Shown in pieces: positions 33,456-42,712 of a DNA stretch of 64,000 nt. Both the position numbers and the translations under genes were made by a program. The notes beneath the pieces are model-generated. The model searched no databases, was not told where the DNA came from, and saw only the letters and a list, made by a program, of their open reading frames with translations. Positions within the stretch are counted from its first letter, which is position 1. Each line of letters starts with the position of its first letter. Source of the DNA: Streptomyces brasiliensis (GTDB lineage: Bacteria; Actinomycetota; Actinomycetes; Streptomycetales; Streptomycetaceae); contig NZ_BMQA01000005.1 of NCBI RefSeq assembly GCF_014647875.1, forward strand, positions 1 to 64,000, given 5' to 3'.

Positions 33456-35279
33456 GTGGCGCGCGACATCGCGGCTCCCCCCGTCGTTCCCACCCAGCAC
33501 CAGGAACTGATCTCCTGGGTCAAAGAGATCGCCGAACTGACGCAGCCGGACAACGTGGTCTGGTGCGACGGATCCGAGGTCGAGTACGAGCGCCTGTGCG
33601 AGGAGCTCGTCGCCAAGGGCACCTTCAAGAAACTCGATCCGGTCAAGCGCCCCCACTCCTTCTACGCGGCCTCCGACCCGACCGACGTCGCGCGCGTCGA
33701 GGACCGCACCTTCATCTGCTCGGAGAAGGAGGAGGACGCGGGCCCCACCAACCACTGGATGGCCCCCGCCGAGATGCGCGAGGTCTTCACGGGCGACAAG
33801 GGCGTCTTCCGGGGCTCGATGCGCGGCCGGACCATGTACGTCGTCCCGTTCTGCATGGGCCCGCTCGGCTCGAAGCTCTCCGCGATCGGCGTCGAGATCA
33901 CCGACTCCGCCTACGTCGCCGCCTCGATGCGCACGATGACGCGCATGGGCCAGGCAGTCCTGGACGAGCTGGGCTCCGACGGCTTCTTCGTGAAGGCCGT
34001 GCACTCGGTCGGCGCCCCGCTCGCGGAGGGCGAGGCGGACGTGCCGTGGCCGTGCAACACGACCAAGTACATCTCGCACTTCCCCGAGACGCGCGAGATC
34101 TGGTCCTACGGCTCCGGCTACGGCGGCAACGCCCTGCTCGGCAAGAAGTGCTACGCCCTGCGCATAGCCTCCGTGATGGCGCGCGACGAGGGCTGGCTCG
34201 CCGAACACATGCTGATCCTCAAGCTCACCCCGCCCACCGGTGAGTCCAAGTACGTCGCCGCCGCCTTCCCGAGCGCCTGCGGCAAGACGAACCTCGCCAT
34301 GCTCGAGCCCACGGTCTCCGGCTGGACGGTGGAGACGATCGGCGACGACATCGCGTGGATGCGCTTCGGCGCGGACGGCCGGCTGTACGCCATCAACCCC
34401 GAAGCCGGCTTCTTCGGCGTCGCGCCCGGCACCGGTGAGCACACCAACGCCAACGCGATGAAGACGCTGTGGGGCAACGCCGTCTTCACCAACGTCGCCC
34501 TCACCGACGACGGCGACATCTGGTGGGAGGGCATGACGGAGGAGACCCCGGCCCACCTCACCGACTGGCGCGGCAACGACTGGACGCCGGAGTCCGAGAC
34601 CCCGGCCGCCCACCCCAACGCCCGCTTCACCGTGCCCGCCGCGCAGTGCCCGATCATCGCGCCCGAGTGGGAGGACCCCAAGGGCGTTCCGATCTCGGCG
34701 ATCCTCTTCGGCGGTCGCCGCGCCACCGCCGTACCGCTGGTGACGGAGTCCTTCGACTGGAACCACGGTGTGTTCCTCGGCGCCAACGTGGCCTCCGAGA
34801 AGACCGCCGCAGCCGAGGGCAAGGTCGGCGAGCTGCGCCGCGACCCCTTCGCGATGCTGCCGTTCTGCGGCTACAACATGGGCGACTACATGGCGCACTG
34901 GATCGACGTGGCCAAGGACAAGGACCGGTCCCAGCTGCCGAAGATCTACTACGTCAACTGGTTCCGCAAGAACGACGACGGCAAGTTCGTCTGGCCCGGG
35001 TTCGGCGAGAACAGCCGCGTCCTGAAGTGGATCGTGGAGCGCCTGGAGGGCAAGGCCGAGGGCGTCGAGACGCCGATCGGTGTCCTGCCGACGCGGGCGG
35101 CCCTCGACACCAACGGCCTCGAACTCTCCGACTCCGACCTCGACCTCCTGCTCACGGTCGACAAGGAGATCTGGCGCGAGGAGGCCGCCCTGGTCCCCGA
35201 ACACCTCAACACCTTCGGCGACCACACGCCCAAGGAGCTGTGGGACGAGTACCGGGCCCTCGTCCAGCGCCTGGGCTGA
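33456..35279 (+). CDS. pckA: Phosphoenolpyruvate carboxykinase (GTP)
   Basis: 607 residues, the normal length for GTP-dependent PEPCK. It converts oxaloacetate plus GTP to phosphoenolpyruvate, CO2 and GDP in gluconeogenesis. The family signature FPSACGKTN (about residues 271-279) contains the P-loop and hyper-reactive Cys. Other blocks are the substrate-site [15 protein letters not shown], Mn-site residues in the ..DDIAWMR.. strand, and the guanine-site [13 protein letters not shown]. The GTG start has AGGAG 5 bp upstream. It is followed by strong hairpins. Expression is expected when organic acids or amino acids are the carbon source. Confidence 0.97.
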   Translation: MARDIAAPPVVPTQHQELISWVKEIAELTQPDNVVWCDGSEVEYERLCEELVAKGTFKKLDPVKRPHSFYAASDPTDVARVEDRTFICSEKEEDAGPTNHWMAPAEMREVFTGDKGVFRGSMRGRTMYVVPFCMGPLGSKLSAIGVEITDSAYVAASMRTMTRMGQAVLDELGSDGFFVKAVHSVGAPLAEGEADVPWPCNTTKYISHFPETREIWSYGSGYGGNALLGKKCYALRIASVMARDEGWLAEHMLILKLTPPTGESKYVAAAFPSACGKTNLAMLEPTVSGWTVETIGDDIAWMRFGADGRLYAINPEAGFFGVAPGTGEHTNANAMKTLWGNAVFTNVALTDDGDIWWEGMTEETPAHLTDWRGNDWTPESETPAAHPNARFTVPAAQCPIIAPEWEDPKGVPISAILFGGRRATAVPLVTESFDWNHGVFLGANVASEKTAAAEGKVGELRRDPFAMLPFCGYNMGDYMAHWIDVAKDKDRSQLPKIYYVNWFRKNDDGKFVWPGFGENSRVLKWIVERLEGKAEGVETPIGVLPTRAALDTNGLELSDSDLDLLLTVDKEIWREEAALVPEHLNTFGDHTPKELWDEYRALVQRLG

Positions 35280-35294
35280 CGCCCCCGCAGGACT

Positions 35295-35381
35295 CCGCGG
35301 CCGGTCGACTGCCCTGACCAGCGATCGTCACGGCCGGCCGCGGTGCACACCGGCGAGGCCCCGCACAACGGCGTGCGGGGC
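35295..35381. terminator. Double hairpin between pckA and the TelA operon
   Basis: Two inverted repeats follow pckA: CCGCGGCCGG (35295-35304) / CCGGCCGCGG (35334-35343), a 10-bp stem with a 29-base loop, and the tighter GCCCCGCAC (35358-35366) / GTGCGGGGC (35373-35381), a 9-bp stem with a 6-base loop. The second is the better terminator and can serve both convergent units. The rest of the gap to 35527 shows no gene. Confidence 0.75.
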
Positions 35382-35527
35382 TGTGGGTCTGTCGCCGTCC
35401 ACCCCGTCCGCCCCGACGGAAACGGCCGGCGGCAGACCCTCGCCCGCGCCCCCTTGATCACGGATCTTCACGGACCGACAAGCTCGGTACCTGCACGAGG
35501 CGTCCAGGACCTCGGTGACGGTCCACG

Positions 35528-36148
35528 TCACGCGCTGATCCCGCCGCTCCCGCCCCGCTCCTCCAGATAGCGGGTGTGGGTTTCCTGGCGCCGGGCCTCG
35601 GTCTCCCGCAGGTCCGCCGCCAGCCGCTCGGCCTCGTCCCGCAGCAGGCCCAACTGGCGCTCCAGATGGCGCTCCGGGGGCTCCTGGCCCGGAGTGAGCC
35701 GGGTCCACCAGCGGGTCCGGACGAAGGTGTCGACCGCCTCCGGCAGGTCCTGCCGCACGACCCGGGAGAGCGTGTGCACACCCTCCGGGTCCTGGGCGAG
35801 CAGCTCGGCGCCCCAGCCGGGGTCGAGCAGGGCGGCCAGCAGGTCGGTCAGCTCGGTGAGCCGGCCCGCGGCGGCAGGCGGCAGCTCGACGTCGGCGAGG
35901 TAGCCGCCCAGTTTCCCGAAGTCGTCCCGTACGGCGTCCAGTTGGGCGGAAGGATCGGGGAAGTCGGGCAGCGGCGGGCGTTCCGGCGGGGCGATCAGCG
36001 CGCCCGCGCCGTACAGCCCCGCCACAACGACGGGCCAGTACGGGCCCGCGACTCCCACGAAGGTCAGCGCCAGGCCGGCCAGTCCGCAGGCGGCGCCCGT
36101 CAGGTTCTTGCGGGACTCCAGATAGCCCAGGACCTTACTGGTAGCCAC
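35528..36148 (-). CDS. Membrane protein, last gene of the TelA-type operon
   Basis: 206 residues. Two hydrophobic segments near the N-terminus (about 15-55) form a hairpin in the membrane. The rest is a charged helical region with coiled-coil character (ERHLERQLGLLRDEAERLAA ... LRETEARRQETHTRYLEE). The GTG start lies 14 bp inside the end of the upstream SBP-VWA gene and has GAGGAG 5 bp before it, so expression is coupled. It could recruit or scaffold the TelA-type protein at the membrane. No family function is known to me. Confidence 0.75.
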   Translation of the reverse strand: MATSKVLGYLESRKNLTGAACGLAGLALTFVGVAGPYWPVVVAGLYGAGALIAPPERPPLPDFPDPSAQLDAVRDDFGKLGGYLADVELPPAAAGRLTELTDLLAALLDPGWGAELLAQDPEGVHTLSRVVRQDLPEAVDTFVRTRWWTRLTPGQEPPERHLERQLGLLRDEAERLAADLRETEARRQETHTRYLEERGGSGGISA

Positions 36149-37676
36149 GGATCTCCTCGAAGGCGCCGTCGAGCGAGCCCTGCCGGGCGTCGAAGAGGCG
36201 GCCGCCGGTCAGGTCGGCGATGTGCGCGAGCTCGGCCCGGTCGGAGTCGCCGAAGAGGATGGGGAACACCGGGGTCTCCCGCTCGGCCGGGGCGAGTCCT
36301 CGGTAGAACGCGTCGAAGTCCCCGGCCTTCGCGCCCGTGGTGTTCTCGCCGTCCGTCATCAGCACGATCGACGTGAACGTGTCCTTGCCGCCGCCCAGAT
36401 GCTCGTACGCCTTCTCCAGCGACGTGTAGATGGCGGTGTCCCCGTCCGCCGTGAGCGCATCGGTGTCCTTGCGGATCGCGGTGAGGCCGCTCTGCGGGTC
36501 GGCCGGGCTGACGACGTGGGTGCGGACGCTCTTCACATCCGAGCCGAACGGCATCAGCGTGACCTCCTCGCGCTGCCGGAAGTCCCCGGTCAGCCCGATG
36601 AGCGCCTTCTTCAGCCGGTCGAGGCGGTCGCCCCGCATCGAGCCCGAGGTGTCGAGGACGTACACCGTGCGCGAGGGCCGACGCAGCTTGTTCTCGTACG
36701 AGTCGAGCAGCCCGTCGGCGACCGAACGGCTGCCGGGGAACGGGAGTTCACGCCGCCGGCCGGTGTCCAGGCCGGCCGCGGGCCGCACCGACGGGACGAC
36801 CGGGCGGCGGTAGGTGCGCTCGGTGATCAGCTTCTGCACGGCGTCGGAGCGCAGCGCCTCGGTCAGCCTGCGCACCTGCTCGCGGGTGCCGGCGCTGCTG
36901 GCGGCGAGGGTGGAGACCGGGTAGTCGGCGGTGACCACGCCGTCCTTGGGGCGGATCACGGTGAGGCCGTCGATCTGCTTGAGGACGGACTCGTAGTTGA
37001 GTAGCGCGTCGACGTTGCCGCGCCGCACGTACGCCTGCGCCAGCCAGCCCGAGGAACCGGAGGTCAGTTTCTGCCCCTTGAAGAACTCCTTCAGTCTCGG
37101 CGTCGCCTTCGTCACGTCCGCGTCGGTGAGCGCGGACTGGGCGCCGGACAGCGCGGAGGCCACCGAGACCAGCGTGGAGAAACCGGAGTTGGAGCGCGCC
37201 GGATCGGTCATGCCGTACGTCAGCTCGCCGTCCTGGACGGCCTGCTCGATCCGGGACCAGGTGACGTCCTCGGGCTTCCAGTGCAGCCGGGCGACCGCGT
37301 CCGTCCTGACGCCGATGGCGACCGGGCTCGACATCACCGGCGTCTCGGACACGATCTTCTTCGCGGCGTCCGGGCGCAGCCGCAGATAGTCGTTCGACGA
37401 CAGCCACAGGGCGTCGTACGCCTGGTCGGCCCCGCCCTTCGCCACCAGGTCGACGGCGTCGAGGGTGCCCATGTAGGTGGGCTTGACCGTGATGCCGGTG
37501 TCCTTCCGGACCTGGTCCAGGACGGGCGTCATGTCGCTCAGCTCGCTGGAGGCGAGGACGCGCAGGGTGCCGGGCACGGGCGCGGTGGCCTCCGGCTTGT
37601 CGCCGTGGTCCTGGGTGGAGGTGCAGGCGGTCAGCAGGGCGGCGGTCGCCGCGAGGACGGCGAGGCGTCGTCTCAC
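36135..37676 (-). CDS. Lipoprotein: solute-binding domain fused to von Willebrand factor A domain
   Basis: 513 residues. A lipoprotein signal peptide has the lipobox LLTAC near residue 18. Residues about 35-290 form a type-2 periplasmic-binding fold (GTLRVLASSELSDMTPVLDQ ... GGADQAYDALWLSSN ... SNSGFST). Residues about 325-510 form a VWA domain with a complete MIDAS: DTSGS (near 340), the conserved Thr in the TAIRKDTD/DGDTAIY region and MTDGEN. It should sit outside the membrane and bind a ligand, a metal-dependent partner or both. The GTG start overlaps the TelA-type stop (GTGA). Fusion of a binding protein to VWA suggests sensing or scaffolding rather than import, since no transporter is encoded. 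Confidence 0.88.
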   Translation of the reverse strand: MRRRLAVLAATAALLTACTSTQDHGDKPEATAPVPGTLRVLASSELSDMTPVLDQVRKDTGITVKPTYMGTLDAVDLVAKGGADQAYDALWLSSNDYLRLRPDAAKKIVSETPVMSSPVAIGVRTDAVARLHWKPEDVTWSRIEQAVQDGELTYGMTDPARSNSGFSTLVSVASALSGAQSALTDADVTKATPRLKEFFKGQKLTSGSSGWLAQAYVRRGNVDALLNYESVLKQIDGLTVIRPKDGVVTADYPVSTLAASSAGTREQVRRLTEALRSDAVQKLITERTYRRPVVPSVRPAAGLDTGRRRELPFPGSRSVADGLLDSYENKLRRPSRTVYVLDTSGSMRGDRLDRLKKALIGLTGDFRQREEVTLMPFGSDVKSVRTHVVSPADPQSGLTAIRKDTDALTADGDTAIYTSLEKAYEHLGGGKDTFTSIVLMTDGENTTGAKAGDFDAFYRGLAPAERETPVFPILFGDSDRAELAHIADLTGGRLFDARQGSLDGAFEEIRGYQ

Positions 37677-38887
37677 GCCAGGCCTCCGTCCAGGGCGCCG
37701 CGCGAGCGGCTGCGCTCCAAGTAGGCGCTGGCGTTCTGGAGTTCGGCGGTGAGGTTCTCGACGGTCGCTGCCATCGCCTCGGTCGCCTGCACCTTGTACG
37801 TGTCGATCGCGTCCAGCGTCCGGTAGATCTGCTGGAAGGCGGTGCGCAGCGTCTCGGCGCCCACGGCCGGGTCGGCGGCGATGCGCTGGATCTCCCCGCT
37901 CTGCGTGGCGAGCATCTCCGCGTTGCCGCGGATCAGCTCCTCGGTCGTCCCGCGCAGGGCGTTGACCTGCTCGATGACCTTCTTCTGGTTGTCGAGCGCG
38001 GAGGCCAGCATCACCGAGATGCGCAGCGCCGAGACGGTCGTCGTGGCCGCCCGGTCGACGCCCTTGATCAGCTCGTCGTTGTTGCGGCGTACGACGTCCA
38101 TGGCGAGGTAGCCCTGCGCGCACACCGCGAGCTGGGTGAGCAGGTCCTGGTGCTTCTGCCGGACCGGGAAGAGCACGTCCGCGCGCAGACTGTCGGCCTG
38201 CTGCGGATCGCCCGCCTCCACCCCGGCCACGTGCTGCTCGACCGCCTTGTCCAGCGCCTCGGTCAGCACGACGTACTCCTGGAGCTTGCCCATGGTCTCC
38301 CACAGACGCACCCGCTCGGTCTGCAGCGCCGCGTTGTCGCGCCGCAGTTCGTCCTGACCGCCGCGCAGTGAACCCACGATCTTGTTCAACGTGCCCTGCG
38401 CGGAGGCGTACTTGGCCACGTGGTCGCGCAGCTTGTTGCCGCCCGGCAGCTTGGACAGGAACTTGCGCCCCTTGCCCGCGGGCAGATCGCGCGGGTCCAG
38501 GTCCTCGACCACCCGCCGCAGTTCGACGAGCGATCCGGCGACCTTGGCCTGCGCGTCCCCGCCCTTGCTCGGCAGGCTGCGCACCGTGCGCTCCAGCATC
38601 CGGTTGGACTGCTGGGACGCGGTCCGCATCTCGCCGGCCCCGAGGGCCGTGATCTCGCCGACCTTGCCCGCGAACTCGGGAGAGCGGGCGTCGAGGGCGG
38701 CAAGCCCCTGGACGTACTCGGAGGCCTTGCGCGCCATGTCCGTGCGCACGCTGTCGTCGACCGGCACGAGACCGCCCGCCTTCTCCTTCGGCACGGGTGC
38801 GACGGCCTCGGGCGGCGTCAGCGTGAACACGTCGTCCCCGCTCAGCGTGTGCCCACTGGTGTTCTGACTGATGTTGTAACTGGTCAT
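37673..38887 (-). CDS. TelA-type toxic anion resistance protein
   Basis: 404 residues, predominantly helical coiled coil, matching the TelA/KlaA family (Pfam toxic anion resistance). Typical blocks: ..VGEITALGAGEMRTASQQSN.., RFLSKLPGGNKLRDH-like KFLSKLPGGNKLRDHVAKY and the central NKIVGSLRGGQDELRRDNAAL. TelA proteins are associated with tellurite and membrane-stress phenotypes; their biochemical role is not settled. The ATG is preceded by GGGGGACAG. It lies between two solute-binding-like genes in one operon, 16 bp after the first and overlapping the second. Confidence 0.9.
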   Translation of the reverse strand: MTSYNISQNTSGHTLSGDDVFTLTPPEAVAPVPKEKAGGLVPVDDSVRTDMARKASEYVQGLAALDARSPEFAGKVGEITALGAGEMRTASQQSNRMLERTVRSLPSKGGDAQAKVAGSLVELRRVVEDLDPRDLPAGKGRKFLSKLPGGNKLRDHVAKYASAQGTLNKIVGSLRGGQDELRRDNAALQTERVRLWETMGKLQEYVVLTEALDKAVEQHVAGVEAGDPQQADSLRADVLFPVRQKHQDLLTQLAVCAQGYLAMDVVRRNNDELIKGVDRAATTTVSALRISVMLASALDNQKKVIEQVNALRGTTEELIRGNAEMLATQSGEIQRIAADPAVGAETLRTAFQQIYRTLDAIDTYKVQATEAMAATVENLTAELQNASAYLERSRSRGALDGGLA

Positions 38888-38903
38888 TCGTGCTGTCCCC
38901 CCG

Positions 38904-40007
38904 TCATCCACGCGCCCGGCGCGCCATCTCGTGCAGCACCGCGGAGGTGGGCACGGGTGCCTGCCGGACACCGGTCAGCGTCTGGTTGAGGTACGAGGTG
39001 TAGGGCGCGGTCGCCGCCGTGAACTCGGCCGCGTCGCCCTGCGGCCGGAACCCGTGCCGCACGGCCAGCCGGCGCAACGCCGGGTCCGTGGACAGGAGCT
39101 CACCGAGGTCGCGGCCGGTCTGGGTGAGCGGTACGACGGTGTGGTCGCTGGTGGCGGTGTTGTCCGGGTAGAGGACGGTCAGGTCTCCGGGGTCCTGCTT
39201 GCCGATGAGCAGCGAGGCGACCTGGGACTCGTACACCAGGACCAGCGGATTTCCGGCACCGCTGACGAAGTCCCGGAAGGGCGCGTCCGAGCTGGACTGC
39301 TGGGCGCCCTGGACACTGATCAGCTTGCGCATCAGCGGGGCGGTGCGGTCCACGTCGGCGTTGCTCGCCACCACCTTGCCGCCCTGCGCCACGTAGGAGG
39401 CGGCGGCGAGGTACAGGGCGCCCGAGTTGGAGGTCTCGGGGTCGGTGCTGGCGATGTAGACCGTGCCGGCCAACTCCCCGTACTTGCCGCTCCCCTTGAG
39501 CTGCTGCCAGGTCCGGTCGTGCCGGGCCGCGTCGAGGTACGCGCTCATCTTGAGCACGCCCCGGTGCTGGTCCACCGTGGTCAGTCCGTTCGCCGCCAGC
39601 ACCTGGGCGGCGCTGCGGTGGGCGACCACGACGAGCGGGGAGTAGAAGGGCCTCGGGAGCGGCTGCCGCACGTGGTATTTGGCGGCGATCGCGTCCGCGG
39701 GTGCCTGGCTGGAGGGGAACGCGAGGTCGAACCCCTTGAGGTCGAGCCCCTCCATCGCCCAGGACCCGGAGGTCTCGGTCTTCACGGTGTAGCCCTTGGC
39801 GGCGAGGGCCTTCACCACGTCCGGATCGGCGAAGAAGTCGGCCTTCTCCGAACCGATCACCGCGCGCACGGTCTTCGTTGCCGTGCCCTTGTCCCCGTCT
39901 TGCCGGCCTGCGACGACGGCAGCCACCACTCCGCCGATCAGCAACACCGCGAGGACGATGCCTGCGATACGTCTCACGCGGTGGAGAGTGCTCCCGGAAC
40001 CCAACAT
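38904..40007 (-). CDS. Membrane-anchored solute-binding-like protein, first gene of the TelA-type operon
   Basis: About 367 residues from the ATG used. A short N-terminus is followed by one membrane span (RIAGIVLAVLLIGGVVAAVV) and an extracytoplasmic type-2 binding fold (GSEKADFFADPDVVKALAAK ... FDLAFPSSQAPADAIAAKYH ... TDPETSNSGALYLAAASYVA). The SNSG segment, a typical ligand loop, is shared with the SBP half of the third operon gene, so the two are paralogues. No lipobox. A TTG 51 bp upstream or a GTG 30 bp downstream are alternative starts; none has a strong site. Confidence 0.8.
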   Translation of the reverse strand: MLGSGSTLHRVRRIAGIVLAVLLIGGVVAAVVAGRQDGDKGTATKTVRAVIGSEKADFFADPDVVKALAAKGYTVKTETSGSWAMEGLDLKGFDLAFPSSQAPADAIAAKYHVRQPLPRPFYSPLVVVAHRSAAQVLAANGLTTVDQHRGVLKMSAYLDAARHDRTWQQLKGSGKYGELAGTVYIASTDPETSNSGALYLAAASYVAQGGKVVASNADVDRTAPLMRKLISVQGAQQSSSDAPFRDFVSGAGNPLVLVYESQVASLLIGKQDPGDLTVLYPDNTATSDHTVVPLTQTGRDLGELLSTDPALRRLAVRHGFRPQGDAAEFTAATAPYTSYLNQTLTGVRQAPVPTSAVLHEMARRARG

Positions 40008-40163
40008 TCCCGGCCGAGCAAAGTGAACGGAGGGTGTCGGACCGATCCCGTTATGCAACGGGAATCAACCACTCCGCTTGCCGCACCCCGGGCATGGCAA
40101 CCCGGTCCGCGCGTCGCTGCGGGTGCGCGCGGACCGGGGCCGATCGGGGAACCCCCGCAGGGG

Positions 40164-40586
40164 CTAGTGGGCCGGACTGAGTTCCTTCCGCTCGGCCAGC
40201 GCGGCGGCGTGTGCGTCCATGCGTTCGGCCGACAGGATCGCCGCCGCCGTGTCGGCGCGGGACGCCGCGACGACGAGGGCGCGCCCGGCCAGCGCATGGG
40301 CCCGCCGGTGCAGGGCCGCGGTGTGCGGCACGCTCGCCGTGCCGGACGCGCGGACCGGCGCACGGCCTTCCCGCAGCCGGGTCACCTGCTCGGTGAGCCG
40401 CGCCGCCGCCGCGTCCAGATCGGACGACGGCTCCAGCGCACGCAGCTCGTCGGTCACGGCGAGCAGCGCCGCGAGGTGTCCCGCGAGCTGGATGTCCAGC
40501 TCCTCCTCGCGCGACCGGTGGGGAAAGTCGGAGGTGGTGCCGGCCATCGTGCTGTGGACCGACTTGGTGCGGATCGGTTCGTACAT
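40164..40586 (-). CDS. Small helical protein of unknown function
   Basis: 140 residues, soluble, Ala/Glu/Arg-rich and helical (REEELDIQLAGHLAALLAVTDELRAL ... ALAGRALVVAASRADTAAAI). No recognisable domain. The ATG (MYEPIRTKSVHS) is chosen because AGGAGG lies ~10 bp upstream. The upstream ATG at 40622 falls inside the -10 box and cannot be the start. It has its own promoter with an operator-like palindrome in the spacer, so it is probably a regulated stress gene, but the signal is unknown. Confidence 0.7.
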   Translation of the reverse strand: MYEPIRTKSVHSTMAGTTSDFPHRSREEELDIQLAGHLAALLAVTDELRALEPSSDLDAAAARLTEQVTRLREGRAPVRASGTASVPHTAALHRRAHALAGRALVVAASRADTAAAILSAERMDAHAAALAERKELSPAH

Positions 40587-40620
40587 GGGAGATGGCCCTC
40601 CTGTGCTCTGACAGGAAGCC

Positions 40621-40649
40621 ATCCTAGCTTAGATTCTGTCTAAAGTTGA
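40621..40649 (-). promoter_or_regulatory. Promoter with 15-bp operator in the spacer
   Basis: On the minus strand a consensus-like -10 box TAGGAT (40621-40626) lies 17 bp from TCAACT (40644-40649). The spacer holds an AT-rich inverted repeat, TTAGA...TCTAA (plus-strand span 40629-40643), with the 7-1-7 geometry seen in Fur-family boxes. A bound protein would occlude RNA polymerase. No Fur-like gene is in the window. Confidence 0.6.
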
Positions 40650-40675
40650 CTCGGTCACGGAACGGGGTCCCGCGG

Positions 40676-41887
40676 CTACGGTTGGCCGTATCCGTCCAGG
40701 AACGACCCGATTCGTGTGACCGCGTCCCTCAGGTCCCCGGCCGTCGGCAGCGTCACCACCCGGAAGTGGTCCGGCTCCGGCCAGTTGAAGCCGGTGCCGT
40801 GGACGACCATGATCTTCTCCTGGCGCAGCAGGTCCAGGACCATCTGCCGGTCGTCCCTGATCTTGAAGACCTGCGGGTCCAGGCGGGGGAAGAGGTACAG
40901 CGCCCCCTTCGGCCGTACGCACGTCACCCCGGGGATCTGGGTCAGGAGGTCGTACGCGACGTCCATCTGCTCCTTCAGTCGCCCGCCCGGCAGCACCAGT
41001 TCGTTGATCGACTGACGTCCGCTCAGCGCGGCCACGACCCCGTGCTGGCCCGGCATGTTCGCGCACAGCCGCATGTTCGCCAGGATCGTGAGGCCCTCGA
41101 TGTAGGAGTCGGCGTGCGCGCGCGGGCCGGAGATCGACATCCAGCCCACCCGGTAGCCCGCCACCCGGTACGCCTTCGACATGCCGTTGAAGGTGAGGGT
41201 CAGCAGGTCCGGGGCGACCTTGGCGGTCGGGGTGTGGGTGGCGTCGTCGTAGAGGATCTTGTCGTAGATCTCGTCCGAGCAGACCAGCAGGTTGTGCCGG
41301 CGGGCGATGTCGGTGAGCCCCTTGAGCACCGCCTCGTCGTAGACCGCGCCCGTCGGGTTGTTCGGGTTGATGATGACGAGCGCCTTCGTGCGGTCGGTGA
41401 CCTTGCGCTCGATGTCGGCGAGGTCGGGCATCCAGTCGGACTGCTCGTCGCAGCGGTAGTGCACCGCCGTACCGCCGGACAGGGAGACCGCGGCCGTCCA
41501 CAGCGGGTAGTCCGGCGCCGGGACGAGAACCTCGTCGCCGTCGTCCAGCAGGCCCTGCATCGCCATCACGATCAGTTCGGAGACGCCGTTGCCGATGAAG
41601 ACGTGCTCGACGTCCGTCTCGATGCCGATCGTCTGGTTGTGCATGACGACCGCCCGGCGCGCCGCCAGCAGGCCCTTCGCGTCGCCGTAGCCGTGCGCGG
41701 AGGACACATTGCGCAGGACGTCCTCGAGGATCTCGGGCGGGCACTCGAAGCCGAACGCTGCCGGGTTGCCCGTGTTCAGCTTGAGGATGCGGTGACCGGC
41801 CGCCTCGAGCCGCATCGCCTCCTCGAGCACCGGGCCCCGGATCTCGTAACAGACGTTGGCGAGCTTCGTCGACTGGATCACCTGCAT
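40676..41887 (-). CDS. PLP-dependent aminotransferase (alanine/aspartate type)
   Basis: 403 residues, fold-type I class I/II aminotransferase close to AlaA (glutamate-pyruvate) enzymes. Visible: NTGNPAAFGF at the substrate-binding N-terminus, NPNNPTGAVYD, the SDEIYDKI aspartate contacting PLP, TFNGMSKAYRVAGYRVGW with the PLP lysine in MSK, and the carboxylate-binding Arg near HFRVVTLP. It likely makes or uses L-alanine. The ATG (MQVIQSTKLAN) is preferred. A GTG 51 bp upstream would add a segment with a TTA codon and unusual composition. TAAGCT 8 bp before the ATG could be the -10 box of a leaderless transcript. Confidence 0.9.
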   Translation of the reverse strand: MQVIQSTKLANVCYEIRGPVLEEAMRLEAAGHRILKLNTGNPAAFGFECPPEILEDVLRNVSSAHGYGDAKGLLAARRAVVMHNQTIGIETDVEHVFIGNGVSELIVMAMQGLLDDGDEVLVPAPDYPLWTAAVSLSGGTAVHYRCDEQSDWMPDLADIERKVTDRTKALVIINPNNPTGAVYDEAVLKGLTDIARRHNLLVCSDEIYDKILYDDATHTPTAKVAPDLLTLTFNGMSKAYRVAGYRVGWMSISGPRAHADSYIEGLTILANMRLCANMPGQHGVVAALSGRQSINELVLPGGRLKEQMDVAYDLLTQIPGVTCVRPKGALYLFPRLDPQVFKIRDDRQMVLDLLRQEKIMVVHGTGFNWPEPDHFRVVTLPTAGDLRDAVTRIGSFLDGYGQP

Positions 41888-41975
41888 GTCCGTGAGCTTA
41901 CGGCCCGTTAACGCACCTTGGGTCGTGTTTTCCACCACGTGAGACGGTGTGTTTTGGGCCGTTATCGCCGGTAGC

Positions 41976-42005
41976 TGTCCCGGGTGCTCCCTCCGTACCT
42001 AGAAT
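41976..42005 (+). promoter_or_regulatory. Candidate promoter of the Pro/Ala-rich membrane protein gene
   Basis: TGTCCC (41976-41981) and TAGAAT (42000-42005) are spaced 18 bp. The -10 box matches the Streptomyces consensus. Transcription would begin 1-3 bases before the ATG at 42014, which lacks a ribosome site, so the mRNA is probably leaderless. Confidence 0.5.
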
Positions 42006-42013
42006 TCGCCGCC

Positions 42014-42712
42014 ATGCCCACGAACGCTCAGCGCGACGGCGGGGCGTACGGCGAGACCCCGGGGGCGCCGCACGTCTACCACCCGCAGGCCGCACCGGCC
42101 CCCGCGTACGACGAGTACGCCGACCCCGCGGCCGCGCACGGCTGGCAGAACGCCTACGACGAGACGCGCGAACTCCCCACGATCCCGGCCGGCCCGCAGC
42201 CGGCCGACCCGTCGGCCCACTCGTACGAGGACGCGCCCGCCGGTGTGCCGTCGCAGAGCCGGGCCGCCGCGCGCCTGGCGCGGCAGGGCCGGGCCGCCTC
42301 GCGGCGGCGCCGGACGGTGATGGCCGCCGGCGCCGCGGGGGTCGCCTCCCTGGCCGCCGTGATCGCCGGGTTCGCCTTCTCCGGCGTCTCGTCCGGCGAC
42401 CAGCACGGCCGGGCGGAGCGCACCGGACCGGGCGTCCGGGACTCCGGGACACCCGGCCGTGAGGAGTCGCCGGCCGCTCCCTCGGCCACCGGCTCGCCGT
42501 CGAGCGCGGCTCCGGCCGCCTCCGCGAGCGTGCGGTCCGCGGCGCCGGCGGGTGCGTCCACGGCGGCGCGCGGCACGCCGACCGCCCGTGCCACCGGTGG
42601 GGCCACGGCCGGCCCTTCGTCGGAGGCCACCGCCGCCGCCCGGTCGAGCGGTCCTGTGGTTCGGCCGGGGCACGGAAGGGGTAACGGAAAGCATCCCAAG
42701 TGGGCCGACTGA
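42014..42712 (+). CDS. Proline/alanine-rich single-pass membrane protein
   Basis: 232 residues. A disordered, Tyr/Pro/Ala-rich cytoplasmic half (about 1-100) ends in basic residues (RRRR). One membrane span follows (MAAGAAGVASLAAVIAGFAF), then about 100 residues of low-complexity Ser/Ala/Pro/Thr-rich extracytoplasmic sequence ending HGRGNGKHPKWAD. Such a tail suggests a wall-spanning stalk or a glycosylated region. No domain is recognised and the function is unknown. Confidence 0.65.
   Translation: MPTNAQRDGGAYGETPGAPHVYHPQAAPAPAYDEYADPAAAHGWQNAYDETRELPTIPAGPQPADPSAHSYEDAPAGVPSQSRAAARLARQGRAASRRRRTVMAAGAAGVASLAAVIAGFAFSGVSSGDQHGRAERTGPGVRDSGTPGREESPAAPSATGSPSSAAPAASASVRSAAPAGASTAARGTPTARATGGATAGPSSEATAAARSSGPVVRPGHGRGNGKHPKWAD

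Noticed and set aside
33444..35225. 593-codon minus-strand frame over pckA
   Set aside because: Shadow of a highly conserved gene. Its text is Asp/Val/Gly/His/Arg-rich without motifs.
41888..41938. GTG start 51 bp upstream of the aminotransferase ATG, including a TTA codon
   Set aside because: A bldA-dependent start would be interesting, but the added residues are not aminotransferase-like and the GTG lies where promoter elements are expected. The downstream ATG begins the conserved text.
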